Shown: positions 1 to 10,272, counted from the stretch's first letter. The stretch: DNA of 64,000 nucleotides from Rhipidocladum racemiflorum (GCA_036346355.1 CM070583.1:9936001-10000000); one strand, 5' to 3'. Notes: generated by a model from the letters alone, not told the origin. Numbers and translations are program-made.

Positions 1-1640
1 GACAACACGAGTTGGACCGTCGCAAGCAGCAGGGACACGAGAAAGACGTGCACCCCAAAATTACACCCCTAGTGCATATGATAGTAGATGGGGAGCTGGG
101 GGACAGTGATTGTCGTTGGGCTGTATGTACCTTTTTGTAACAGTAACAGTGCAATCAATAAATATTTGCTATGTGCTGACTAATATTCCTATTTCTTTCA
201 ATAAATTATGCGACGCTGGTATTTTGAGCCCATTTGCAGTATTGAAGACAAAAACCGAAATTGGGGATTTTGAGCTTCTCTTTTTTTTTTTTGAAATCTG
301 GGCACTACTTCAAACCGGCATAACTTACTCCAAATTAATCCAAAATAAGCAAACAAATACATTTTTGAAATCTACTCGAAATTCCCTACAAGTTCTCAGG
401 CAAATTTTTTTCCAAATTCGGCCTCCAATTAATTCAAATTCGCAGCTCAATATCCAATTCACCAATTTCGTCCATTTCGGACAGTCGAAACTAAAAACGG
501 CATAACTTTCTAATGGAATGTCCAAATGGATTGATTCTAGTTGGAGATGCTATATAATTTCACCCTCTACAACTTCCTAAGCAAATGTAAACTCCAATTC
601 TGCCTCTAAGTAGCTCGACCAAGAGAAAACTGAGAGCCAAAAATCTGCCCGACCAAGCAAACTTTCATCTCGCGGTTGTGTGGTGGAGGGAGGAAGAAGA
701 GGGAGCAGCTCACGGTTTGGGAATGAAGTGGCTGCCACCCACACCACATAACCCACACTTTCATCTCCCCAAAATACCCCCCAAGCAAACCAACCAAATT
801 GGCTAAGTCCTCCAACAGAAAACAAATGCTAGATTCACTTTTTGAGCCAAGTTTAAAATCGTTGTTTGACACCGGATTGGCGAGATGACTCCACCACTAT
901 ATAGAGAAATGTTTTACTTCGCAGCCATGTAACCCGCGCACTCTAGGTCATTATAGATTGCCGCCACAAGGCTCCAAAGTTGGTTGAACGTCACAAGTGC
1001 GGACTGAAATTTTTGGCTCTAAACTTTTGGTTAAGCTTGGGATACTCCTAAGTGGCAGTTTAGGACATTAATCAAGCCGAATTGACCTTAAGAGCGGCTA
1101 AAACTTAATTGATGCGAAACTTAGCCGCTATAATCGGAATTCGACCCGGGACCGTGGATAACCGGCAGACATATCATGTCGTAAGCATGGTCAGTCGAGA
1201 ACTGTCCGAAATGTCATGTCAAATGCATGTGTGGTACAGATCGCTCGAGTCGTCTCGTCGAAGCATAGCTGCCAAAGCCTGATCGGCACCTCTCTACCGC
1301 CTAGAAAGTCTGTATGCATATGCTCGGTATCAAGCATAGGCATAGCCGCAAAGCGAATCCGATGTCGCCACGTGTAGCTTTCTGTCCCGCCCTCGCCTCA
1401 TGCGCTAATGTGCCGCCAGCTGTTGCCCATCGCCACCGGCTAAGCTATAGCCAGGCCCCATCACAAGGCAAGCGATACCTCTGCCCGGCCCGATTCCCTC
1501 CCAACTTGGCGCTTTACGGCTTTTGGTGGGTGAAACAGCATCGGTACGTGATACGTCGCATTAAGTCAATTCATGACGGAATCCAATGCGGTAGAAACTC
1601 GAGCTTACGACTAATAATGTTGCTAATTAACGTGATTATA
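1..1640. other. LTR-like, non-coding sequence
   Basis: No convincing reading frame was found. Around 490-580 the text (a 'cggcataactttc' phrase followed by 'aatgtccaaatgg') resembles the transcribed part of the long Ty3-type LTRs further right, for example near 13,420-13,500. Positions 1,000-1,300 also read like LTR leader sequence. Neither TG/CA ends nor a target duplication could be placed, so this is only a tentative call of degraded LTR material. The short ORFs here have no family features. Confidence 0.3.
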
Positions 1641-1682
1641 AATAAATGAGATAGTTTTACGTAAGAAAATCGTGTTTAATGT

Positions 1683-1717
1683 AAACGTCACAGTGATGAC
1701 GTTTCACTCTATATAAG
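1683..1717 (+). promoter_or_regulatory. bZIP/as-1-like palindrome directly upstream of a TATA box
   Basis: The arms AAACGTCA (1683-1690) and TGACGTTT (1697-1704) form a perfect inverted repeat around a 6-base loop. Each arm carries a TGACGT core, the classic target of TGA-type bZIP factors. A TATA box (TATATAAG, 1710-1717) follows six bases later. A CT-rich leader follows from about 1745, and a good 5' splice site (GGTAAGGT) lies at about 1852. The arrangement suggests a plant promoter with a spliced 5' leader, probably for the GRF gene that begins at 2546. It could also be the promoter of a decayed LTR. Confidence 0.5.
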
Positions 1718-2297
1718 GAGGTCGTGCGTCGCAGGGAAGGATTGCCCAATTCACAACGGTGGCTCTCTCCGTCTTTGCACTGGACTCTCTCTTCGCGCTG
1801 CTTGCTTTCTTCGTTCTGAGGTCTTGTGGGTTTTTCCTTCTACTGCTGTACGGTAAGGTATTGCTAGTCCATTTGTTTTCTACATGGGTCGCAAGGTTAT
1901 ATTATGGTGAGAAGTATTTACGTGCGTATCTTTTCGTTGCAGACATTTTTTACGGGATAAGGAGCATAAACATTTCATTGGTGTTTTTGTGTTAGAGACG
2001 TTGTTTCCTACTGCTGGTTCGAGAAAACTCCGAGTAAGGCAAGCACCCGTCGATACCACTGTTTTACCTTGATTATGCTTTTTTTTCATGAAACCATGTA
2101 TGCATGTATAGCTCCCAGTAAACACCATATATTCCGAACCTGGCATATATATCCCCGCTTTCCATCAAAATTGCCAATTAATCGTAGCGTAAAGTAATAA
2201 CCTTCTAGCATAAAATAATAACCTTCTTTTGGGACTTCGAGTCTCTACAGAGGTAAGGACCCTCTGCCGAGCTAGCACTATAACGTTGAACTGTGTC

Positions 2298-2311
2298 GGG
2301 GGGGGGGGGGG
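2298..2311. repeat. G homopolymer (14 G)
   Basis: An uninterrupted run of 14 G lies between a possible leader intron and the GRF gene. Runs of this length are prone to sequencing error, so the count may not be exact. Confidence 0.6.
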
Positions 2312-2545
2312 CTGGACCCTCCGATGACCAATGGACTGTCTTTATGTGGTACGATTATTCGCTTCGACGAAGGACTGTGTTTATTTTTGGACGTAATCAC
2401 TACTTGGACCCCAAAGGAGTTCACATCCTTTCTATACTTAATAACTCGAACAAACACGGCAATCGGTAAATCTTATTGTGATTCTGACTGATGTGTCTGC
2501 TTCATGTAGATACCGACTTCAGTATTTCTCGCTTCTGTCAAAGCC

Positions 2546-3130
2546 ATGTCTCACGGGTCGAGCTCAACGGTTGCCAATGCAGGGCGGGTAATGTGCCCTA
2601 ACTGTCATGTGGAAGCCCAAACTGGTACTCCACCACTACAGAAATAACGAGCAGGCGTATTATAGATGCCCTAATTTCTCAGACGTCTCTACGATTTTTC
2701 AAATCTTCATGTTTTCATGAGTACTCTCTGCTCGAGTTTGATATAACCATGTTAACACTGCCGTGTAGCCTACGGATGCCAATATTCTCGGTGGGCACTC
2801 ATCAATACATCAACAGTACCAGACAGGACGCTGCCCAGGGTACAGCAGAGGATGGACCTCGGGCAGGAACTTAATAGGCTAACTGTACGTGAATTACCGC
2901 AAAGAGACGGAGTACGTCCTCAACAACAAGAGGACCCTCAAATGCAGTGCCGTGAGCAGGAGGAGGGGGAGAAGCGCATGAAGGTTGCCGAACAAATGCG
3001 TGCAGAGAGGGAGGCCGAACGGCAGCACCTGGCGGCCGAGCAGGAGGCCGAGCGTGACAGGAAGCGCGAGAGGGCGGCGGCAGGCACCGATGGGTTGCGC
3101 AAGGGGAAATATCCTCGGTGCACTCAGTAA
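2546..3130 (+). pseudogene. GRF-type zinc-finger / coiled-coil gene, frameshifted
   Basis: Not a named gene. Translation from ATG 2546 gives a Ser-rich start, then CPNCHVEAQTG, and hits a stop at 2645. One base later in phase the text continues NNEQAYYRCPNFSD. After a probable short intron (about 2681-2767, ending in GTGTAG), AYGCQYSRW continues in frame into the 92-codon ORF from ATG 2852. CPNC...YYRCPN...C-Y-RW is the layout of the GRF zinc finger (Pfam zf-GRF), a small zinc-binding module in plant proteins and nucleases. The remainder (about 2940-3110) is Glu/Arg/Gln/Ala-rich and predicted coiled coil (EREAERQHLAAEQEAERDRK), ending at the stop 3130. The promoter block at 1683-1717 and a spliced leader could serve it. 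The shift at about 2642 is an extra A in an AAA run: either a real mutation or a sequence error. Family assignment is moderately sure; whether it is functional is doubtful. Confidence 0.5.
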
Positions 3131-3840
3131 AGTGTACGAGAAGGGCCGTTGTTGTTCTTCCCTTTCCCTAAGGCATGTTAGGTTTAGTCCGGTATACTCG
3201 GTAGAGTGTGCCATACATGCCATTGCTATTTAGCATTTCTAAGCCATATGCAATTCAGTACATTCTTATTGATCTTTGTTTTAATTTGGAGTTTAACCAT
3301 TTTGGAAAGCTCATTTGGATTTTCAATTTTAGTTATGTTATTTTTTTATTGGCTTGGAAAGTAGAACTTGCAATGCAAATTGAAATTGGTAAAGTCTAAA
3401 ACTTTAATGGGACTACTGATAAACCTTAGATACCCTATTTATCACCTCTGAAAATTTTTATGGAATTTGGAAATGAATTATTATTTTCAGGAATCCAAAA
3501 ACAGTAAATGGAATAGTAGACCTAGAGCAATGTTAGATTTATATAAAAATAAATATAAATGATCTTGATCTGAAATTTTTACCATAGTTTGGAAATGACG
3601 TCAGTTAAGTACAGTAAAATTTTTAAATCAATTTGAGTTGGTTTGCATCTCCAAAAATTTTGTTTTCAAAAAATGCAATTTAATGACACCGTGTGGCGGA
3701 AACCAGCTTTCCTCCATGCCATGCGGCAGAAGCCACCTCGGCTGACGGAACCAACTGCTATTCACCGCATTTCAAAACACTGCAATTTAACAGCAATCAG
3801 CAATCTGTCAGCTCGTCATCGAACTTCAACAGCAATCAGC
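3131..3840. other. AT-rich spacer, no gene seen
   Basis: AT-rich sequence without a convincing frame, terminal repeats or RNA gene. Near 3789-3847 the 19-base phrase AACAGCAATCAGCAATCTG occurs twice, 39 bases apart, leading into the minisatellite that follows. The 204-codon frame across this region reads simple repeats and is not treated as a gene. Confidence 0.4.
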
Positions 3841-3847
3841 AATCTGA

Positions 3848-4034
3848 CCTCACCTGGCCGAACCCCCTTTCCGCCACCTCACCTGGCTGAAGCCCCCTTT
3901 CCTCCACGCCTCACGGCGGAAGCCCCCCTTTCCTCCACCCCACACGGCGGAAACGCCCTTTCCTCCACCCCACACGGCGGAAACCCCCTTTCCGCCACGC
4001 CGTGTGGCGGAAGCCACCCCATCCGGCGGAAATC
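3848..4034. repeat. GC-rich minisatellite, ~30-bp unit, about 6 copies
   Basis: Each unit runs from a C-rich start through GGCGGAA (or GGCCGAA/GGCTGAA) to a CCCTTTCC(G/T)CCA end. Because TTTCCGCCA and TGGCGGAAA are reverse complements, neighbouring units can pair with one another. The last full unit has the best palindrome. Two more degenerate units lie near 3696-3750. Open frames across this block in two directions are products of the repeat. Confidence 0.75.
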
Positions 4035-4400
4035 GCATCCATTCATGGCATTTCATTTTACTGCAGGTTATTTTTCCAATTTCTATTTAACTGTAGATTA
4101 TTTGCTCAATTTTTCCATAAAAACACACACACGCACGCATCCAGAAGTACGTCCTGGATTGACAGTAACATATGATTACCTCCTCCCGACTGCTCTTTCT
4201 GTCTCCCTCAATTCCCTGCGTGTACTACCTCCCAAGTCTATGCTCTTCCCCATCTAAACTCCAATTCGTCTTCTAGAAGATCAGGTCCGTACCGTTGACA
4301 GGCCTGGCGGTGCGTAAAATAGTGGTGCAGCAGCAAGGATGGAATGGATGGCGACGGCCTGGCCGGCTGGTCCGTCGTGCCAAGGATCGATCGATCGTTC

Positions 4401-4465
4401 ACGTCATCACGAGCAGCAGCAAGGTACGTCATCACGAGCAGCAGCAGGGTACGTCATCACGGTGC
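4401..4465. repeat. 25-bp tandem repeat carrying ACGTCA, 2.6 copies
   Basis: Two complete units (4401-4425 and 4426-4450) differ at one base, and a third partial unit starts at 4451. Each begins ACGTCATCACG, so the TGACGT-type core recurs every 25 bases, followed by AGCAGCAGCA. A short GATC run precedes it. No gene is attached. Confidence 0.7.
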
Positions 4466-4875
4466 AAGGAATTTGATGGCAAACAGTTTCGTCCTTGGTT
4501 GCACCAATAACAGGAACTTATCACATTTAGTTACACATTCCAAGAGTTTATTTCTAATCAAGAATAGTTTTTAATTTCTAGTTCTCATTTTAATTATGTG
4601 GACAGTGTTTTACCCTCAGGACTGAACTGTCTTCAGAGAGATACTCCTTGTTTTCGTGGTTCGATCTCCTTGTACAATTCAATCTTCATCCACTCAGCGC
4701 AGTTGTAAAAATCCCTTGCATTTCTGCAATAAGTGATCAGCTAGGGTAATATGTTTTTTTTCTTCTATACATTCCTTAGTTGTTATGTAAAATCTTATAA
4801 CGATAATGATATCTAATGAGCAACCAAGGACTGAGCGTACGTAGCTGGCGCTCGTCCAGCCCGTCTGGGTTCGAC

Positions 4876-5226
4876 TAGGGGTGACAATGGGCTTGTACCA
4901 GTCTAGACTTTTGGATTAGGCCAGTCCAAAAGTGCAAATGGATTGGACTCATTTTGGATCCAGAGCTATTTGGACCAGATCTAGATCAGGCTTGGACCTT
5001 ACATTTTTCTTCTAAATCATTGTATTACATGTATTATGTATTAATTCTAGTCACATCTATATGGATGTTTTATATGTAAATGATTTGGATCAAGGTCCAA
5101 GCCTTTATTTGGGCCTGGATTGAATATAGGCTTATCAGTTTCAGATTTGGACTAGACTGGATCAAAGAAACAAAAATTTGGATTTGAATCAGATTTGTGC
5201 TGAGCTTCAGCCCATTATCACCCCTA
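4876..5226. mobile_element. hAT-type MITE with perfect 8-bp target duplication
   Basis: The 18-bp terminal inverted repeats are TAGGGGTGACAATGGGCT (4876-4893) and its reverse complement (5209-5226), with one mismatch. The element is 351 bp and AT-rich, with no coding capacity. The flanks carry an identical 8-bp direct repeat, GGTTCGAC, at 4868-4875 and 5227-5234, the duplication size of hAT transposases. A non-autonomous hAT element is the straightforward reading. Confidence 0.85.
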
Positions 5227-5328
5227 GGTTCGACCCTCGAACCTACGTGCGTGTGGAGGTGTGTATACCTCCATATGTAACTCGTCTGTTATTCTTTCTT
5301 TTATAATTAATGCTAGAGCTCTTAGCTA

Positions 5329-5996
5329 ATTTTTTTTTTTAAAATGATATCTATTGAGCAACTGGAATATTAGTCCTGACAAAACTGATTTGATTTAATC
5401 CGTAATTATATCTGATTTGATAGGTTAGGCAGGCGTAACATGGGGCAATAGCTTGATGCTTCCACTACTTTCGGACTTTGGAATTTCGCTAGATACGCGG
5501 CGGTACAAAAAACACCATAAGTCAATCCATGACTCCATAGGATCGTCTTCAGCGGACAGAGAAGAAGCCAGGAGAAGTAATCCATTTCAAAATGGGTCAC
5601 GATCAGCTGCATGCATGTAGGCATTAGGCTGCAACTATCAAGCATGACAAAGTGTGCGTGTATTATTTTTATCAAGTTGTTTATTAGGACCTACCTAATC
5701 CTAATTACTTATCGATTGCTTAACTCCAGTATGAATGGTCAAAAAAAAAAGAGAAGTTACATTACGATCCAAATTCTTAATTAGTCAGAGATTACTGCGC
5801 AATCGATCCTCAGCTTCCTTCGATTCTCTCACCTTTTCTTTCAACAAAAAAAAATGGGGCTTTGGAACGACGTGACATTTTCCACTTTGACATTTCTCGC
5901 ACTTTTCCGTTGAAAATGTGAAATGGAGTAGTAATAAAAAGCACTGTACACTAAATTTAATGGGAATTGCTAAAATAGTTATCATTGCTATTTGTC

Positions 5997-6086
<90 letters not shown>

Positions 6087-6452
6087 GTAGATGGGGCCGG
6101 GATGAGATGTTCTCAAGGTGCCGTTGCTGCGGAATTCTATTGGTGACATATTTGCAAATTGGAATTTGATAAACCTCATCTGGATGTTTTTGTTTGCTGA
6201 AATCACCTAAACCTGGGAGCACTGGATCATTGTTGAGATTCGGGAGTATCGATTACATCCGATCCTATGATTCGATCTAACGGTTGAATGTTTAATCCTA
6301 CGGTCCGAAAGTAGTGGAAGCATCACGCTATTGCCACATATATGTTACGCCTGCCTAACCTATCAAATCAGATAAAATTACGGATTAAATCAAATCAGTT
6401 TTGTCAGGACTAATATTCCAGTTGCTCAATAGATATCATTTAAAAAAAAATT
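5329..6452. mobile_element. 1.1-kb element with ~145-bp terminal inverted repeats
   Basis: The segment 5329-5477 recurs in reverse complement at 6303-6452 with few differences. Shared text includes ATGATATCTATTGAGC, then TTAGTCCTGACAAAACTG, then CCACTACTTTCGGAC. Each arm starts with a run of T next to AA. The middle encodes nothing recognisable and holds the AAT microsatellite. Long arms are typical of Mutator-like or foldback elements, but no target duplication could be confirmed. Related internal text recurs at 10,540-11,090 in a different order. Confidence 0.7.
5997..6085. repeat. AAT/ATT microsatellite, about 29 units
   Basis: An uninterrupted trinucleotide repeat inside the long-TIR element. 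On the minus strand it produces poly-Ile or poly-Tyr frames, which are not genes. The length is likely polymorphic and could be mis-sized in the assembly. Confidence 0.95.
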
Positions 6453-6466
6453 GACAATCCTATGAT

Positions 6467-7218
6467 CACAAACTTGAGACTAAAAAGATGAATCTTTTAA
6501 TCCTATGATCACGAACTTGGCAATCTCCCCTGAACTAGAAAAAGTCAAAAGGCCCCAATGGTGGGACCCATAAGATATTGTCCGTGGTTAGAAGGTTCAA
6601 ATACATACTACTCTTTCCAGATTACTTTGTACCATTTTTTTCCTTAAATATATACCATCTACTATTTTTAAGGTTGTTGTTTAATACTAAATATACCATC
6701 CAAGAGCAATAAATAATCTATTGAGAAAGATATTAGGGGTTCTGCACAGCAAGGGAAGCAACGCTCCAGCGGCAGTAGAGCGAGCCGGCGGAGGCAGCAC
6801 ATGTGAATTGTGAAGTCTCTGTAGCATGCGGCTGCAGTAGATACTACTGTAGAACGATTTACATTAGATGTTTTCTTATAGACGGTCCGTATGTATTAAA
6901 TATAATTATAAACAGTTAAAATATTGTCTATGATATATGCATTGTTATTATCATTGATACATGTTTACAGATAGTTCACAAAACCGTTTGCAATTATCTT
7001 TTAGAATATTTTTTACTGGAGCTCCGTTCTGTGTGGCTGCAGGAGTAGCTGACATCCACATGACACGTGTCAGCGTGCCGCTATAACGGTAGCAGCAGGA
7101 CAAGAAATTTCATCTTTAAGGTGTCTACCAAATTTCATCTTTAAGAATGTGTCTACCAAATTTCATGAACTTTAGACAAGTAGATTAAAAGATTCATCTT
7201 TTTGGTCTCAAGTTCGTG
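6467..7218. repeat. 36-bp inverted repeats flanking ~680 bp
   Basis: The arm at 6467-6502 (containing AGATGAATCTTTTAATC) recurs in reverse complement at 7183-7218 with two mismatches. Part of the left arm is also followed by a second partial copy of its own text (TCCTATGATCACRAACTTG). Near the right arm, CTACCAAATTTCAT occurs twice in tandem (7124-7166). No transposase or target duplication is visible. It may be another non-autonomous transposon. The interval holds no gene. Confidence 0.5.
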
Positions 7219-7640
7219 CTGTTTTTGCCTATTTTTGTGCCCTGTTCCTGAGCACGACAGTGACGGCACTACCGCCGTATACGGATTCTCAAACTAGTCT
7301 AGAGAAAAATGTGGGAGATATTGAGTTATAACCAAATATTTGATTGTTGAGATAAGCAGGAATTTTGATTTTTTGGTGGATGAATTATCAAACTAGTCTA
7401 GAGAAGTTTTGGTATAAATGTAATTAACATCTTGTTGTACGAGAAAAAAATAACCAATCATAAAAAAAGAAGAGACGTACCGTCTATGCTATCACAGCCT
7501 ATTATTCCTATATTGTGCTGTCTATTATCACAAGACTGATACAAAGATTATTCTACTCTCCATCTCGCTTCCGCCCCTCCTCCGTCTTTTTTCTGGCCAG
7601 CCGACCGTCCCAGTTCCTTCTTCTGCGTCTCGCGAAGCCA
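7219..7640. other. Upstream region of the membrane-protein gene
   Basis: AT-rich sequence with no convincing coding frame. TATATATA-type sequences at about 7640-7647 and 7663-7672, followed by a CT-rich stretch, could be the core promoter of the downstream gene, whose first plausible ATG is at 7762. No other features were recognised. Confidence 0.35.
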
Positions 7641-7761
7641 TATATACCATCCCATTTTCTCGCATATATATATCTCTTAACGCAAGGACATAGAATCCCA
7701 GTTCTTACTCTTCTTTGTCTCGGGCAAGATAGCTGCAAGCCGGCAATTGTGTGTGAGAGAG

Positions 7762-9543
7762 ATGAGGCGTTGCAGCAGAGTCGGTGGCCATGGGCAGCTG
7801 GTGCGGCAGCTGGTGCTAGCGTGCTCTTGGTTTGCAGCTGCACCGGCTCAGGAAACGCCAAGAACTGATCCAATCGAAGGTACGTAACTACGTTCCTTCT
7901 TCATCTATGGTCACTGAGAGTTTTTACCGTCATTGGAGGTATCTCATGGTTATTACTACTAAAGAAAGTTTCGTGTGCTGCTATTCCGGAACTGGACTCG
8001 GCGACTCGGCGGTGCCGGTGATTATGCAGATGACCCAGCTCTCGATCATGAGAGAGATGAGGTTCGCAACAATCAAATTACTAGGTGATTGGTGCGTGTG
8101 CGAGAGATCGATCCCGCATTGGCTGATGTTTTTTTTTCTTCTCTGCGCATAGGAAGGAGAAGGCCACAATCCGTGTCCTTCAGATGGTTCTAATGAAGAT
8201 GCCCGTGGCCGTGGCGACGTTGGCGATGCACCAGGACCGCCATCGTCGACGGACATGAACGTGACGATCAAGATGGTACGACATGGCAAACGAATGATCT
8301 TTTTTTTTTTGTAAAAGAAAAGCATGCGAAACTAATGGCGTTTTGCGTGACTGGTGCTGATTTCAGCCAGAGGAAGAGAACAGAAATGGAAACGAAGCAG
8401 CAGAAGCGCGTACCTCCGGCGCTGGCGATGAGCAGCTGCTGAAACAGATCTACGGGTACACGAAGAAGGCCATCCCACTGGAGTTCGTGGTGCTGGTCAC
8501 GATCTCAGCGCCACATCGCCTCCGACGCCGGAAACACGCGCTTCGCGATGCCCATGGCCTCCTGCCTACTGGCCTTCTTCGTCGACGTCCTGTCCGCCGT
8601 GCAGCTCATCAACTCCATGGACCTCCCGCTCAGATGGCACTACTTCTTGGCCTGCGTGTCGAGCGTCTCACTGATACTGACGCCGTACTTCCTCCTCGTC
8701 GCCTACGACAAGCTCAGCTCTTACGCCATCATCGCCGTCCTTCTCCCGGTCGCCGCCGCGTTGCTCCATCGGGCGGGCTCCCGCGGCCCTACAGCAGCAG
8801 CACCGGTTGACGCCGAAACACTCGACCACGTCTTCGACCTCAGCTCTTCGGTGATCAACGTCGCCGCCGGTGGTGGCCTCACCGGCACGATCTTCGGTCA
8901 CACCATGACATCGAAGCAGCACGTACCTGCTAGCCCTCTCGGTTTCACGCTCTTCTTCACCATTTTCCTTGGCATCTACCTTATGCTGATATCGACGGTG
9001 AGGCCGCCAGTGCTCACCCGCCACGCGGGGACTCTCACCTACATTCTCCTCCTCTCGCTCGCGGCGAGCGCGCTCGTGGCCGTCATCGAAATCCTCGGGT
9101 GGCTCGCCTGCTTTGCGTTGGTCATGGTCATGATCATCGATGTATCTCTGACAGCATTGTCTACACAACACGTTCACCGCGGCGCCGCAGCCGCCAAGGA
9201 AGTCGACAAGAGCCGGATGAAGGAGCAGCAGCTGCTGTCAGCCGTCGTTGCAGCCATCGTGTTCACGGTGCTGATGCAGCTCCACTCGCAGCACGTGGGC
9301 GCGGCGGTGAAGGACGGCTTGCGGCTCCCGGAGACTGTGCGGATGCTTCTGTACGCTGCCGCGTTCCTGTGGAGCTTCAGCCGGATGCTCTTATTCTTGC
9401 ATGCGGAGCTGGCCGGAGGACTGGGAGCTGGCCGTTCATGGGCATCGTCTTCGGTCAAGTGGGTGACCACCGCGGTCGTCTTGCTGGCGATACTGGATCT
9501 GATCTACAACTTGGGCATAGCTCCACTCATTAAAATGGGTTAG
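7762..9543 (+). CDS. Spliced multi-pass membrane protein gene with an apparent one-base frameshift
   Basis: Uncharacterised product; the best ordinary gene in the window. The last exon starts after CAG at 8366, reads PEEENRNGNEAAEA then EQLLKQIYGYTKKAIPLEF, and runs to the stop at 9543. The preceding exon 8153-8275 (41 codons, acidic and Gly-rich, ending NVTIKM) joins it in phase 0 with proper GT/AG sites. An earlier exon ending at 8061 (ADDPALDHERDE) also joins in phase 0. The first exon from ATG 7762 to 7879 (GAAG|GTACGT) is plausible, but its join is unclear. The final exon has about nine hydrophobic helices, for example WHYFLACVSSVSLILTPYF, PLGFTLFFTIFLGIYLMLIS and WVTTAVVLLAILDLIYNLG, with a short N-terminal cytosolic-type tail. 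Near 8511 the frame must shift by one base (VLVTISA to HIASDAGNTRFAM), so it is either a pseudogene or carries a sequence error. Codon use is GC-rich, as in typical grass genes. Confidence 0.65.
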
Positions 9544-9599
9544 AAGCAGGAAGAGGTGCTTCTGCTTTTCTATTTAAAAGTTGCGTAAATATTAAAGTC

Positions 9600-9920
9600 A
9601 ATTGCTAAGTGGCATTCGAGTTTTTTTTTTTTGTTTATAAGCACTCAAATTTTTTTTGCATATAGAGTATTCAAAATGTGATGAAAGTCAGCAAATTGAT
9701 TCCATTCATTGAATCTAGATCTAAAGGTTCAAAATTTCAGTGCTATTTAACGAGAAAACACTTTTTTTTATTAAATAGCATTTAAATTTTGAGTCTTTAT
9801 ATCTATATTCAATTAATGGAATCAGTTGATACATCTCTTCTCACATTTTGAGTACTCTATAGGCCAAAATAAATTGAGTACTCACAAATCAAAAAAACAC
9901 TCGAGTGCTACTTAGCAATT
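9600..9920. mobile_element. Foldback MITE just 3' of the membrane-protein gene
   Basis: The left end AATTGCTAAGTGGCATTCGA (9600 onward) and the reverse complement of the right end (to 9920) match over more than 20 bases with two mismatches. The homology continues less exactly through T-runs and an ACTCA motif towards the centre, so the whole 320-bp element can fold back. No coding capacity and no clear target duplication were seen. It starts about 55 bases after the stop codon and so probably lies within, or supplies, the 3' UTR. Confidence 0.7.
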
Positions 9921-10043
9921 CTCGTATAAAAGTATAAATAAAGGATACATAATTTATTTTTTTCATTATAAAACGGTGCATAACAGGTAAAACAAATTTC
10001 CACTAGTATTTCAGTTGTGAATAATGGGAAGCACAAACTGTTC

Positions 10044-10272
10044 TTAGAGCATTTCCAACAGTTTCCTATAATTTAACTCCCAATAACCCTGGATTGAGAG
10101 TTTTCCAAAGTTTTTGGGCCTTAAAAAAAAGGCATTCTCCAACGGTTCCCATTTTTTCCCCTAAAAGTGTTTTGGGAAAGCACACGAGCTGCCAATATCT
10201 GGTCACTTCGGCCGTAGTTTTTAGGCGTGCAGAGAGATTGGGATTCGGATAGGGTAACTGTTGGAGCAGTAA
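10044..10272. mobile_element. Small MITE, GAGCATYTCCAACAG family
   Basis: The left end TTAGAGCATTTCCAACAG and right end CTGTTGGAGCAGTAA are approximate inverted repeats, the right one 3 bases shorter. Grass genomes carry very many MITEs with GAGCATCTCCAACAG ends. The interior has A/T runs and TCTCCAACGG, another near-copy of the end motif. No coding capacity; the target duplication is not certain. Confidence 0.55.

Noticed and set aside
1683..1760. Endogenous pararetrovirus promoter
   Set aside because: The as-1-like motif and TATA box are compatible, but no pararetroviral coding sequence is nearby.
1759..1995. 78-codon hydrophobic frame
   Set aside because: Starts with a non-ATG codon and runs through a good 5' splice site in what looks like a spliced leader.
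3643..4257. 204-codon frame with PPHLAEAPFPP-like repeats
   Set aside because: Mostly translation of the 30-bp minisatellite; no family match.
5988..6222. Minus-strand frames with poly-Ile and poly-Tyr
   Set aside because: Translation of the AAT microsatellite.
8668..9177. 169-codon frame on the minus strand
   Set aside because: Shadow of the GC-rich membrane-protein exon; highly charged, without family features.
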